A DNA stretch of 21,090 bases from a virus (IMGVR_UViG_3300042402_002467:1-21090); one strand, 5' to 3'. Positions 14,219 to 21,090 are shown, counted from the first letter of the stretch. Numbers and translations: made by a program. Notes: generated by a model from the sequence alone, not told the origin.

Positions 14219-14470
14219 ATGACAAACCTAACAGACGCAGAAAAAATTGTAGAGCTCAACAAGCTGATCGAATTTGGCCACCGTACAGTAGAAGCGTGTC
14301 TGGAACGTATGGCTGCCGTTGAATCAGATGCCAGTATTGGTCGGGTGGTACGTGCAAAATTTAACAGTGGTAACAACATTCCGGTAACTACTATTACAAT
14401 GACTCGTAAAGAGATTGCAGACCAGTTGGAGAATGATGATGCGCAAGTTGGTAATGGAACGGTTAGGTAA
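14219..14470 (+). CDS. Small early protein of unknown function
   Basis: An 83-residue protein with an N-terminal helical half (TDAEKIVELNKLIEFGHRTVEACLERMAAVE) and a less ordered, Thr-rich C-terminal half. It resembles no family I can name. Its leader is the third copy of GGAGTTGAA followed by two bases and ATG. A 43-residue ORF overlaps its last 17 bases in another frame and may be translationally coupled to it. Confidence 0.6.
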   Translation: MTNLTDAEKIVELNKLIEFGHRTVEACLERMAAVESDASIGRVVRAKFNSGNNIPVTTITMTRKEIADQLENDDAQVGNGTVR

Positions 14471-14585
14471 TGTATGGTGTGACGCATTAGAATTAGAACA
14501 CTCAATTGCACAAAGTGAATTTAGCTTGCTCACGGACGAAGAACTCCTCGACTTGTACACTGATGTTTTTGGTATTGGTGGTTAG
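14454..14585 (+). CDS. 43-residue acidic ORF
   Basis: MERLGNVWCDALELEHSIAQ begins an acidic ORF ending in LLTDEELLDLYTDVFGIGG. The LTDEELLDLY segment is a typical amphipathic helix, which supports coding. It starts within the last codons of the previous gene, without a close Shine-Dalgarno, and would depend on coupling. It fills the gap before the structured RNA at 14596. No family is recognised. Confidence 0.45.
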   Translation: MERLGNVWCDALELEHSIAQSEFSLLTDEELLDLYTDVFGIGG

Positions 14586-14595
14586 ATTTTACCCG

Positions 14596-14668
14596 GATTG
14601 TCTGTAGTAAACGCTCCTGTTTAGACAATCTGTTTTGGGCATCGTAGCAATACGGTGCCTATTTTTTT
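14596..14668 (+). ncRNA. Structured 3' RNA with a leader-complementary loop
   Basis: A first hairpin joins GATTGTCT (14596-14603) and AGACAATC (14623-14630), with an inner stem TAAAC/GTTTA (14608-14612, 14619-14623) and a six-base loop GCTCCT (14613-14618). A terminator hairpin follows at 14637-14668. The ten bases GCTCCTGTTT (14613-14622) are the exact reverse complement of AAACAGGAGC in the leaders at 11524-11542 and 12040-12058. It could be a 3'-end derived small RNA acting on those mRNAs. No convincing promoter lies just upstream. Confidence 0.4.
14637..14668 (+). terminator. Rho-independent terminator with GNRA loop
   Basis: GGCATCGTA (14638-14646) pairs with TACGGTGCC (14651-14659), nine pairs with one G-U, around a GCAA tetraloop. 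TATTTTTTT follows. The last T residues are also the start of the next promoter's -35 TTGACT, so the two elements are fused. Confidence 0.9.
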
Positions 14669-14695
14669 GACTTTATGTGCTACATACTGTATAAT
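14667..14695 (+). promoter_or_regulatory. Sigma70-like promoter giving a leaderless mRNA
   Basis: TTGACT (14667-14672), 17-base spacer, TATAAT (14690-14695). Only ACATT separates the hexamer from the ATG at 14701, so +1 would be 14701 or 14702. The same TATAATACATT(T)ATG join occurs at 11762-11776. No Shine-Dalgarno precedes the ATG. Confidence 0.8.
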
Positions 14696-14700
14696 ACATT

Positions 14701-15237
14701 ATGAAACTTAAACTTGAATTATTCGGCAGCAAATGTAACGATTACCCTTCATTGTCAGTATTGCACAATAAACTCACAGTATATTCTGGCAATGTTGTAG
14801 AAAATTTTACAGTGGAGATCGATCTAGATCCAGCTGACTCTAATTTAATTACACTCGTTGGAATTAACAAAAGCGATGGCAAAAACGGAAAATGGGATAC
14901 AGTCGTAGATGCAGATGGTAATATTTTACAAGATAAATATTTACTTGTTAACGACATTTGCCTAGACGATATCTCAATGGGGCGTGAATGGATTAAAAAA
15001 TTACATTTTGAATCCTCAGATCACAATGACAATACTGTATTTACAGGATGGTGGAAAAATGGTACAGTGTCGTTCAAAATTGAGTTGCCGCTGTTCGATT
15101 GGATCATACAACAAAAGTTTATTCTGGCAGAATCAGCTGAGTCTCTGAACTCCAGTGATCGCAGTGGCGAAAGCAGATTTGGCTACAGATATATTCAAAA
15201 CAAAATTAACATTATCAAACACATACTAAATGATTAA
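14701..15237 (+). CDS. Unknown beta-rich protein preceding the B12 radical SAM gene
   Basis: A 178-residue acidic protein with beta-type strands (KLTVYSGNVVENFTVEIDLDP) and Asp-rich turns, including DADGNILQDKY and WWKNGTVSFKIELPLFDWIIQQKF. The turns could bind a metal, but no standard EF-hand is seen. Its 3' end overlaps the radical SAM start by 8 bases, so the two are probably co-expressed and may act together. It has its own promoter and terminator upstream, and no Shine-Dalgarno. The bases are AT-rich compared with the helicase gene. I do not recognise the family. Confidence 0.6.
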   Translation: MKLKLELFGSKCNDYPSLSVLHNKLTVYSGNVVENFTVEIDLDPADSNLITLVGINKSDGKNGKWDTVVDADGNILQDKYLLVNDICLDDISMGREWIKKLHFESSDHNDNTVFTGWWKNGTVSFKIELPLFDWIIQQKFILAESAESLNSSDRSGESRFGYRYIQNKINIIKHILND

Positions 15238-16750
15238 TACTTTAATATATAGTTTGCCGCCATTGGACCGACTGCGCCCACCACTAAGTGGTGCTATACT
15301 TGCTAGTGTGTGTAAAAATCTTGGACATACTTGCCACGCTGTTGACTTGCAAATGGAACTTGATAATTTTTTAAAAATAAACAATGTTAACGGTGAATAT
15401 TTTGATGATGTATTTTATGAACACAGTAATTCTTTTGACAACGATCAACTTGCATTATTAAAAATATTTATTTTACAAGAATTAGAAAAGTTAAAAGGTA
15501 CCAGTTATAATTTTGTGCTGGTAAGTTTTTTTTCATATTTGGCCTTGCCATTTGGACAAATTTTTTTAAAAGAGTTGCGCCAAGCAACCTCTGCGAAAAT
15601 TATAGTAGGAGGAGCGGGAATTACAGAAAAATATTTCACCAATGAACCGTGTCACGCAGTTAACAAATTAAAAAAACAAAACATCATTGATGAATTTATC
15701 ACCGGAGAATGCGAACATGCGCTTCCACTATATTTTAAGACCGGCGGTGGACCCGGAATTGGCAACAACAATTTTGTGCAAATTGACCAGTTAGATTTGC
15801 TACCTTGGCCTGATTATTCCTATTACAATTTAGACGCTTATCAAGCTAACCAACAAAAAGAATTGTGCATTATCGGCAGTAGAGGATGTGTGCGTCGATG
15901 TACCTTTTGCGATGTAGCTAAAACAAGTCCTAAATATAGATACAGATCCGGGCAAAATATTGCCAATGAAATTATACACCATTACAACCAGTTTGGAATT
16001 ACCAGATACTATTTTACGGATAGCTTAGTTAATGGTAGTTTTAAAGCATTTGACGAAATGGCTCAATGCCTAGCAGAATATCAGTTTCCGGATCCAATAT
16101 CGTGGTCTGGACAATACATTATTCGCTCTAAGAACACAACACCTAAAGATCATTTTAAAAAATTAAAAGAGTCAGGTTGCTCTACGCTGTTTATTGGAAT
16201 TGAATCAGGTTCAGATCGAGTTCGATTTGAACTTGGAAAAAAATTTACCAATGACGACATCGAATACTATTTAGAAAATTTTGCCCGCTACAATATTCAA
16301 GTGTTATTTTTATTTTTTACAGGGTATATCAGCGAAACTGCCGAGGATCATGCAGAAACTCTTACAATGTTTAAACGATGGCAAAAATACGTGGCTACAG
16401 GGACCATTCAAGGAATCGAAACATTAAATCTATTAGGTATACTTCCGGGTAGCCCATTGGAAGAAATAGCAAAGCATAATGGCTTTTTGTTTTTAACTGA
16501 CGATAATAATAAAATAAATTTACGCCACTGGATAAATCCGGCTCTGCCAGACTTTGACTTCAAAGAACGTGTAAAAAGACACTTAACCATGATGGAAGAA
16601 GCTATGCGGTACAAGTGGCCATTGTGGAACGGCCAATTATCAATGCGGTTGTATGAACAAGCAATAATAAAATTTATAAATTCTCCTAAGAAATACATTC
16701 CTTTGACACAAGCCCTAACAATTCCTACACCGACAATTACCAAACAATGA
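15230..16750 (+). CDS. B12-binding-type radical SAM enzyme
   Basis: A 506-residue protein. Residues 1-130 resemble the B12-binding fold of this class (RLRPPLSGAILASVCKNLGHTCHAVDL, then KIIVGGAGIT), but the usual DxHxxG cobalamin motif is not seen, so cobalamin use is uncertain. GCVRRCTFCDVAKTSPKYRYRS at about 219 onward gives C220-x3-C224-x2-C227 for the [4Fe-4S] cluster, and the RSGQNIANEII and YFTDS segments continue the SAM barrel. Class members methylate, isomerise or rearrange. The substrate is unknown. The gene is very AT-rich (11 G+C in 60 bases at 15361-15420), unlike the helicase after it. The stop overlaps the uvsW start as ATGA. Confidence 0.8.
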   Translation: MINTLIYSLPPLDRLRPPLSGAILASVCKNLGHTCHAVDLQMELDNFLKINNVNGEYFDDVFYEHSNSFDNDQLALLKIFILQELEKLKGTSYNFVLVSFFSYLALPFGQIFLKELRQATSAKIIVGGAGITEKYFTNEPCHAVNKLKKQNIIDEFITGECEHALPLYFKTGGGPGIGNNNFVQIDQLDLLPWPDYSYYNLDAYQANQQKELCIIGSRGCVRRCTFCDVAKTSPKYRYRSGQNIANEIIHHYNQFGITRYYFTDSLVNGSFKAFDEMAQCLAEYQFPDPISWSGQYIIRSKNTTPKDHFKKLKESGCSTLFIGIESGSDRVRFELGKKFTNDDIEYYLENFARYNIQVLFLFFTGYISETAEDHAETLTMFKRWQKYVATGTIQGIETLNLLGILPGSPLEEIAKHNGFLFLTDDNNKINLRHWINPALPDFDFKERVKRHLTMMEEAMRYKWPLWNGQLSMRLYEQAIIKFINSPKKYIPLTQALTIPTPTITKQ

Positions 16751-18243
16751 CAACCGCAACCATAATCATACATGACGAAGTCAACATCAAGATTGAAGGA
16801 TTGGAACTTGATGTGCGCCGTGCTTTAGTAAACAAATTTAAATATCTAAATCCGGCAGCACGTTATTTGCCAGCTGTTAGATTGGGACGATGGGACGGAA
16901 AGGTTGCTTACTTTCAGTTGGGCGGCAGCACTTATGTAAACTTGTTGCCGGAAATTGTACCCATCCTAGATGAATATGGCTACGACATTGAACTAGATGA
17001 TCGTAGAACCTACAGCAACAAGTTTGAATTTGCACTAATGGCAGAAGACACGTTTTCGGATCGTGTGTGGCCGCCTGGACACGAACGTGCGGGTCAGCCT
17101 GTGGTGTTGCGAGATTACCAAGTAGAAATCATCAACGAGTTTTTGAATAATCCTCAAAGCCTACAAGAGATTGCCACAGGTGCAGGCAAGACCTTAATTA
17201 CAGCCGCGCTAAGTTGGCAAGTTGGACTCTATGGTCGTAGCATTGTTATTGTGCCCAACAAGAGCTTAGTCACGCAGACAGAAACCGACTATCGCAACTT
17301 GGGACTGGATGTGGGTGTGTATTTTGGTGATCGCAAGGAATGGGGTCGTCAGCACACCATCTGTACTTGGCAAAGTCTCAATGTGTTACTAAAGAATACC
17401 AAGTCCGGCGAAGCCGACTGTACTATACAAGATTTCATAGAAGACGTAGTGTGTGTTATAGTCGACGAAGTACACATGGCCAAAGCAGATGCTCTTAAGA
17501 CTCTGTTGACCGGCGTCATGGCACATATTCCCATACGCTGGGGCTTGACTGGCACTGTGCCCAAAGAAGATTTTGAGTTTCAGTCTCTGCATGTGAGTCT
17601 TGGACCAGTTGTGGGCAGACTACGTGCCAGCGAATTGCAATCGCAGGGTGTACTGGCACAGTGCCATGTGAATATTGTGCAGCTAGTTGACCATGTAGAA
17701 TATAAGGACTACCAAAGCGAGCTTAAATACTTGGTAACTACACTAGAACGCATTGAAGCTGTCGCTAAAGTAATAGATAAAATTAAAGATTCTGGTAACA
17801 CTCTTATCTTGGTAGATCGAATTGAAACAGGTAAGATTTTACAAACACAAATGAGTTCCATGTTTAGTTTGTTATCTGATCAACCCGATGTGGTGTTTGT
17901 ATCGGGTGCAACCAAAGCCACAGACAGAAAAGATGAATACGACGAAATTGCCACCAGTACCAACAAGATTATCATTGCCACTTACGGTGTGGCTGCTGTG
18001 GGTATCAACATACCGCGTATCTTTAACTTGGTCATGATAGAATCTGGCAAGAGCTTTACTAGAGTGATTCAAAGTATTGGGCGCGGTATTAGAAAAGCCG
18101 AAGACAAGGACCATGTAGAGATTTGGGACATAACTTCAACTTGTAAATTTGCCAAACGGCACTTGACCAAACGTAAGGTTTTCTATCGGGAAGCCAACTA
18201 TCCTTTTTCAGCAGAGAAACTAGAATGGCAGACCGCAAAGTAA
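16747..18243 (+). CDS. uvsW: UvsW-family ATP-dependent DNA/RNA helicase
   Basis: A 498-residue superfamily 2 helicase. The N-terminal domain (residues 1-100, with LGRWDGKVAYFQ) matches the UvsW-type substrate-binding module. Motif I ATGAGKT is at 143-149, VIVDEVHMA (DEVH at 240-243) is motif II, WGLTGTVPKE (265-274) is motif III, and QSIGRGIRK (442-450) is motif VI. In T4, UvsW unwinds R-loops and recombination branches and helps switch replication origin use. The start overlaps the preceding gene as ATGA, and its 3' end overlaps the second radical SAM gene by 19 bases, so the three are tightly linked. GC-rich coding relative to the upstream B12 gene suggests an older local origin. Confidence 0.9.
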   Translation: MTTATIIIHDEVNIKIEGLELDVRRALVNKFKYLNPAARYLPAVRLGRWDGKVAYFQLGGSTYVNLLPEIVPILDEYGYDIELDDRRTYSNKFEFALMAEDTFSDRVWPPGHERAGQPVVLRDYQVEIINEFLNNPQSLQEIATGAGKTLITAALSWQVGLYGRSIVIVPNKSLVTQTETDYRNLGLDVGVYFGDRKEWGRQHTICTWQSLNVLLKNTKSGEADCTIQDFIEDVVCVIVDEVHMAKADALKTLLTGVMAHIPIRWGLTGTVPKEDFEFQSLHVSLGPVVGRLRASELQSQGVLAQCHVNIVQLVDHVEYKDYQSELKYLVTTLERIEAVAKVIDKIKDSGNTLILVDRIETGKILQTQMSSMFSLLSDQPDVVFVSGATKATDRKDEYDEIATSTNKIIIATYGVAAVGINIPRIFNLVMIESGKSFTRVIQSIGRGIRKAEDKDHVEIWDITSTCKFAKRHLTKRKVFYREANYPFSAEKLEWQTAK

Positions 18244-19469
18244 CTGAATATCCAGACAATCTTTGTTTAGCACCGTTTGCATATCTAACATTTGATCCTG
18301 CAAACAACGTAAGTCCGTGTCCGGCCCTGGGCGGCAGTGTTTGGCGTTTTCCAGATCAGACCATACACAAGATTTGGACCAACCCAGAGCTGACTGCTTT
18401 CAGACAAGACATGTTGGAAAACAAACGCCATGATGTGTGTAGTCGTTGCTGGGAGGAAGAAGCTGTGGGTATGCCCAGCCAACGTACACGCTTGTGGGAC
18501 ATGTCAGTTGATCCTGCCGGCACCGAAACCAGTATCTTAGAAACTGCTACCACTCCAGCAGATGTGTTACAACCAGCAACTTACGCAAAAGGTCCCATGC
18601 AGTTGGCCATCAAGATCAGTAATGTGTGTAACTTACGTTGCCGCAGTTGTAACAGCAACGACAGTGTGACCTTGTCTGTAGAAGGTCGCTATTATAATGA
18701 AAATTACCAGCTACATGACAATGTGTATTTTCAAGAAACCACTGCCAAGACTTTCACTGATCAGCAGATCGATAATGTAGTGGACATGTGCCACAATGTG
18801 CGACGCCTGGAATTTTACGGTGGTGAACCACTGTTAGACCGACAGTTGCCGCGCCTGTTACAAAAATTAATAGATCGCGGATATAATCAACAGATCACCA
18901 TCAACATCAGTACCAATATCACACAAACTTTGACTACTGGTTTAGTCAAACTGCTGTTGGCTTTTGAAAAAGTGCAGATTAATTTAAGCATGGATGGCTG
19001 GGCAGAAAAGTTTGAGTACTTACGGCATCCCGGAAACTGGAATCAAGTTTATCAAAATGCCTTGGCCTATATTAGATGGGCTCGCGCCAGTAACGGGCGC
19101 ATTACACTTTTACCAGTAATTACTGTGACTACAATGAATGTGCATCACTTGCCGGAACTGGTGACCAACATGAAGCAGCACTTTAGGCTAACACCATTCT
19201 TGATCTTGTGCCGCAAGCCATATTATTTCAGTGTTAGAAACATTCCCGATCCTATTGCACAAGAAATCATCAACCGACTAAACAGCTATCCAGATTACGA
19301 CTTTGGTTCTATTGCTCGTGCCTTGGCAGAATCTGCTGATTTGGACATGTGGAACGAGTTCAAATCCTGGACTCGGATGATCGATCAGTATCGCAAAGAA
19401 AGTTTTTCTACTACCTTTCCTGAATACGCAGATTTGATTAAACGTCATGACCAATCAGCAAATTTATAG
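18225..19469 (+). CDS. Twitch-domain radical SAM protein
   Basis: A 414-residue protein with two cysteine regions. The N-terminal part has C14, C32 and the pair C72/C75, as in the SPASM/twitch auxiliary-cluster domain placed before the core. The radical SAM motif VCNLRCRSC gives C135-x3-C139-x2-C142, followed by LEFYGGEPLLD (GGEP at 199-202). Relatives modify peptides, or are of unknown function in marine T4-like phages. The start inside the UvsW end (19-base overlap) indicates coupling. A peptide or protein substrate is likely from the family; the actual target is not visible. Confidence 0.85.
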   Translation: MADRKVTEYPDNLCLAPFAYLTFDPANNVSPCPALGGSVWRFPDQTIHKIWTNPELTAFRQDMLENKRHDVCSRCWEEEAVGMPSQRTRLWDMSVDPAGTETSILETATTPADVLQPATYAKGPMQLAIKISNVCNLRCRSCNSNDSVTLSVEGRYYNENYQLHDNVYFQETTAKTFTDQQIDNVVDMCHNVRRLEFYGGEPLLDRQLPRLLQKLIDRGYNQQITINISTNITQTLTTGLVKLLLAFEKVQINLSMDGWAEKFEYLRHPGNWNQVYQNALAYIRWARASNGRITLLPVITVTTMNVHHLPELVTNMKQHFRLTPFLILCRKPYYFSVRNIPDPIAQEIINRLNSYPDYDFGSIARALAESADLDMWNEFKSWTRMIDQYRKESFSTTFPEYADLIKRHDQSANL

Positions 19470-19470
19470 G

Positions 19471-19499
19471 TTGCTTTTTATCAAATACTTTGTTAAAAT
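19471..19499 (+). promoter_or_regulatory. Sigma70-like promoter giving a leaderless mRNA
   Basis: TTGCTT (19471-19476), 17-base spacer, TAAAAT (19494-19499). +1 would be 19506, the A of the next ATG. No Shine-Dalgarno is found upstream. The hexamers are less perfect than at 11739 and 14667. Confidence 0.55.
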
Positions 19500-19505
19500 T
19501 AACAC

Positions 19506-20006
19506 ATGAGAATACTAACCTTAGATAACTTGGCCTACGATTTAAACACACTTCCGGAAGAAGTTGATGACATGAGATTTGCTATACTAGACAATAGTGA
19601 TCCTCAAAATCCTGATTATCATTACATACCTTTAATTTTTCTGGAAAGTTTTAATGCGCCGGCATTGGTTTTACAAATCGGCGACTACACAGTTAAGATG
19701 CCAATGGACTGGAGAATTTTAATCGGAGAACCTGATTCGGGAGACCTAGAAGTTATACATCTTACCAGCATTAACGATCGTGGCTTCAAGGCATTTCAGT
19801 TCAATCCGCTAAGTAGTTTTAGTCCAACTTTTCCTGATATTGAGATAGTAGATGTCTATCATGATGTAGCTTGGTACAGTCCCAAACTAAAAAATGGACA
19901 GATGCTGGCAGTGCCCTTAAACGACGAACCCAAGCCTGACTGTGTTTATTTTGTCAAGGACATTAGCCGTAACTGTGAAATAGTTGACTACTCAAAGGCA
20001 TGGTAA
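19506..20006 (+). CDS. Conserved T4-like phage protein of unknown function
   Basis: A 166-residue protein that I recall as conserved among marine T4-like phages. Typical phrases are LDNLAYDLNTLPEEVDDMRFAILDNSDP, PMDWRILIGEP, LTSINDRGFKAFQFNPLSSF, IEIVDVYHDVAWYSPKLKNGQ and CVYFVKDISRNCEIVDYSKAW. No catalytic motif is evident. The MRIL opening agrees with relatives, which argues that the ATG at 19506 is the true start although it sits at the predicted +1. High conservation and its place beside replication genes suggest a core, perhaps regulatory, role; this is inference. Confidence 0.8.
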   Translation: MRILTLDNLAYDLNTLPEEVDDMRFAILDNSDPQNPDYHYIPLIFLESFNAPALVLQIGDYTVKMPMDWRILIGEPDSGDLEVIHLTSINDRGFKAFQFNPLSSFSPTFPDIEIVDVYHDVAWYSPKLKNGQMLAVPLNDEPKPDCVYFVKDISRNCEIVDYSKAW

Positions 20007-20007
20007 T

Positions 20008-20208
20008 ATGAAACAGTATGAAGATAACGGCACATCTGCACCCAAAATTGTAGCTAACAGCACAGACAAGAAAGACGCATCTATGGATAAACGAGTGAGA
20101 GAATTAGCAGATGTTGTCCAAGCACAGCAACAAGTGATTGACAGAATGCATAGAGATATAGTACGCTTACGAGTAGCCATCAACGAGGTATCAGCAAGGA
20201 TCAAGTAA
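20008..20208 (+). CDS. Small coiled-coil protein
   Basis: A 66-residue protein. After a polar, flexible N-terminus (to about residue 25) it has a helical heptad-rich region, DKRVRELADVVQAQQQVIDRMHRDIVRLRVAINEVSARI, that should form a coiled coil. The ATG at 20008 is chosen because it follows the previous stop by one base and has AAAGG at 19995-19999; an upstream in-frame TTG at 19984 lies within the previous gene. The stop overlaps the next ATG (TAATG). It probably oligomerises or binds a partner in the replication module. No family is recognised. Confidence 0.65.
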   Translation: MKQYEDNGTSAPKIVANSTDKKDASMDKRVRELADVVQAQQQVIDRMHRDIVRLRVAINEVSARIK

Positions 20209-20513
20209 TGACTCAACCAACCGATAAGTCCATTCGCGGTCGCAGAATACAACAAAAGAATAGACACATTGCTCGTCAAGTTAGAATTAGACAAGCACAC
20301 AAATTCCCAATACCTACCAAGGACGGACGTACAGAAAAGCCGCATCGTTATCACAAAACCAGCGGAGTGACCTGTGGTGACAGTCACTGTGCCATGTGTG
20401 GTAATCCACGCAAGTTTTTCAAAGAACCTACCATGCAAGAACGACGATTTGATCAAGATGTAGATCACCGCCGTGATCGACGCAGCAACGGAACAATGCC
20501 CAACAATGAGTGA
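20208..20513 (+). CDS. Small Cys-containing conserved phage protein
   Basis: A 101-residue basic protein with a central TCGDSHCAMCGNPRKFFKEPTMQERRFDQD. The Cys spacing C-x4-C-x2-C with a nearby His could bind zinc, and the 'CGNPRK....T.QE.R' phrase is familiar from hypothetical proteins in phages and bacteria. The N-terminal half is Arg- and Lys-rich (RGRRIQQKNRHIARQVRIRQAHKF) and may bind nucleic acid. It overlaps both neighbours, by 1 and 8 bases, so it is part of a tight operon. No function is established. Confidence 0.7.
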   Translation: MTQPTDKSIRGRRIQQKNRHIARQVRIRQAHKFPIPTKDGRTEKPHRYHKTSGVTCGDSHCAMCGNPRKFFKEPTMQERRFDQDVDHRRDRRSNGTMPNNE

Positions 20514-20955
20514 TAAACTAAACATTGCTAATGAGATGCGACAGCTGGATCTCAAGAATAGAGACTTTTACAATGAACTCACGCTGGAAGAGCGCAAAAA
20601 GTTTTCTAACTATCTCATGATCAGATGGGGATCCGCAGTTCAAGGCAGTAGAGAACTGCAAGAATATTATGTGCAAAGTTGCAATTACTATTTCAACAAG
20701 CACTTTTTTAGTATCAACAAGCATCCGGGACTGCAATGGTTATGTGCCACAGCAGTGAGTCCGGGAATGGGCAGTCATAGACATCAATGGATCAGTCCCA
20801 AGAAAAAAGAAGGCGGAAATAGTGCTGTTCGCAAACAGTTGGCAGAACTTTACCCCGACATGAAAGACGATGAGCTGGACTTGTTGGCCAAACTAACTAC
20901 CAAAAAAGAACTAGACGAATACATTCGCGATCATGGCAACGAAACTAAAAAATGA
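20506..20955 (+). CDS. 62: Clamp-loader small subunit, T4 gp62-like
   Basis: A 149-residue protein that fits the T4 gp62 pattern: a helical N-terminus (LDLKNRDFYNELTLEERKKFSNYLMIRWGSAVQG), then YYVQSCNYYFNKHFFSINKHPGLQWLCATAV, a basic RHQWISPKKK segment, and a C-terminal helical tail, LAELYPDMKDDELDLLAKLTTKKELDEYIRDHG. With gp44 it forms the ATP-driven complex that loads the gp45 sliding clamp for the DNA polymerase. The start is the ATG at 20506; the ORF extended upstream has no such motif. The N-terminus overlaps the previous gene by 8 bases. gp44 and gp45 are not in the window. Confidence 0.7.
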   Translation: MSDKLNIANEMRQLDLKNRDFYNELTLEERKKFSNYLMIRWGSAVQGSRELQEYYVQSCNYYFNKHFFSINKHPGLQWLCATAVSPGMGSHRHQWISPKKKEGGNSAVRKQLAELYPDMKDDELDLLAKLTTKKELDEYIRDHGNETKK

Positions 20956-21090
20956 AATATGAGTGTCGTTACTGCAAGAAATCTTTTGCAAGAGAAAACA
21001 CACTGGCAGTGCATGTGTGCGAACAAAAGAAACGTTACCAAAGTCAAAACGAAACTGGAATCCAGATCGGACTCAATGCTTATCTGTTGT
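20952..21090 (+). CDS. Zinc-finger-like phage protein, cut by the window end
   Basis: The ATG overlaps the clamp-loader stop as ATGA. The visible 46 residues begin MKYECRYCKKSFARENTLAV, followed by HVCEQKKRY and a GIQIGLNAYLL segment. Cys 5 and Cys 8 with His 21 and Cys 23 have C2H2-like spacing (here C2HC), so a zinc finger is likely. I recall similar proteins beside replication genes in cyanophages and related phages; the function is unknown. The reading frame runs off the window. Confidence 0.65.
   Translation, partial: MKYECRYCKKSFARENTLAVHVCEQKKRYQSQNETGIQIGLNAYLL

Noticed and set aside
14553-14588. Promoter for the structured RNA
   Set aside because: TTGTAC and TAGATT hexamers are present but not at workable spacing with each other; the RNA may be processed from the upstream transcript.
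14939-14947. GATAAATA late-like motif
   Set aside because: It lies inside a coding region and precedes no start; the match is expected by chance in AT-rich DNA.
1-21090. tRNA genes, CRISPR arrays, IS elements, integrase or attachment sites
   Set aside because: No cloverleaf-like segment, regular repeat array, transposase or integrase motif was seen by reading; weak cases could be missed without tools.

Overview
The window looks like part of a tailed double-stranded DNA phage genome of the large T4-like (myovirus) type, most like those known from marine and freshwater bacteria. The evidence is a UvsW-family helicase, a gp62-like clamp-loader small subunit, a probable UvsY at the left edge, T4-type late promoter motifs (TATAAATA and close variants), dense packing with ATGA and TAATG overlaps, and several small phage proteins. 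No tRNA, IS element, CRISPR array or integrase was seen. The host cannot be named from the sequence.

Layout. (1) 1-326: the C-terminal part of a probable UvsY recombination mediator. (2) 323-10309: about 10 kb of surface-glycan type genes. It holds four GT-A-type glycosyltransferases (one GT25-like), five diverged copies of a GT-B/capsule-synthesis-like protein, and four SAM methyltransferases (one FkbM, one TylF-like, two general class I). They lie in strand-switching operons: 323-1738 plus, 1692-2552 minus, 2589-4668 plus, 9547-4661 minus (six coupled genes) and 9593-10309 plus. Late-promoter-like motifs sit at the two divergent junctions. (3) 10311-11416: two paralogous beta-rich proteins, probably virion parts; the second has its own late-like promoter. 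A Rho-independent terminator follows at 11443-11466.

(4) 11489-14668: an early-type cluster driven by strong sigma70-like promoters, with an AAA+ ATPase and many small proteins, including a 30-residue membrane microprotein and a 43-residue ORF. It closes with a structured RNA and terminator. (5) 14701-19469: an AT-rich unknown gene and a B12-binding-type radical SAM enzyme, then uvsW, then a second radical SAM protein overlapping it. (6) 19506-21090: conserved phage proteins, the clamp-loader subunit and a zinc-finger-like protein cut by the window end.

Most notable signals. Three sigma70-like promoters, and one perfect TATAAATA motif, lie so close to start codons that the mRNAs should be leaderless. 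Two other early promoters make transcripts that begin, at the predicted +1, with nearly the same 19-nt leader. A hairpin in the noncoding RNA at 14596-14668 has a loop exactly complementary to the Shine-Dalgarno part of that leader. The late-type promoters of the glycan island suggest it acts late, perhaps on the virion rather than on the host surface. All functions are inferred from motifs and memory of families; no database search was run.
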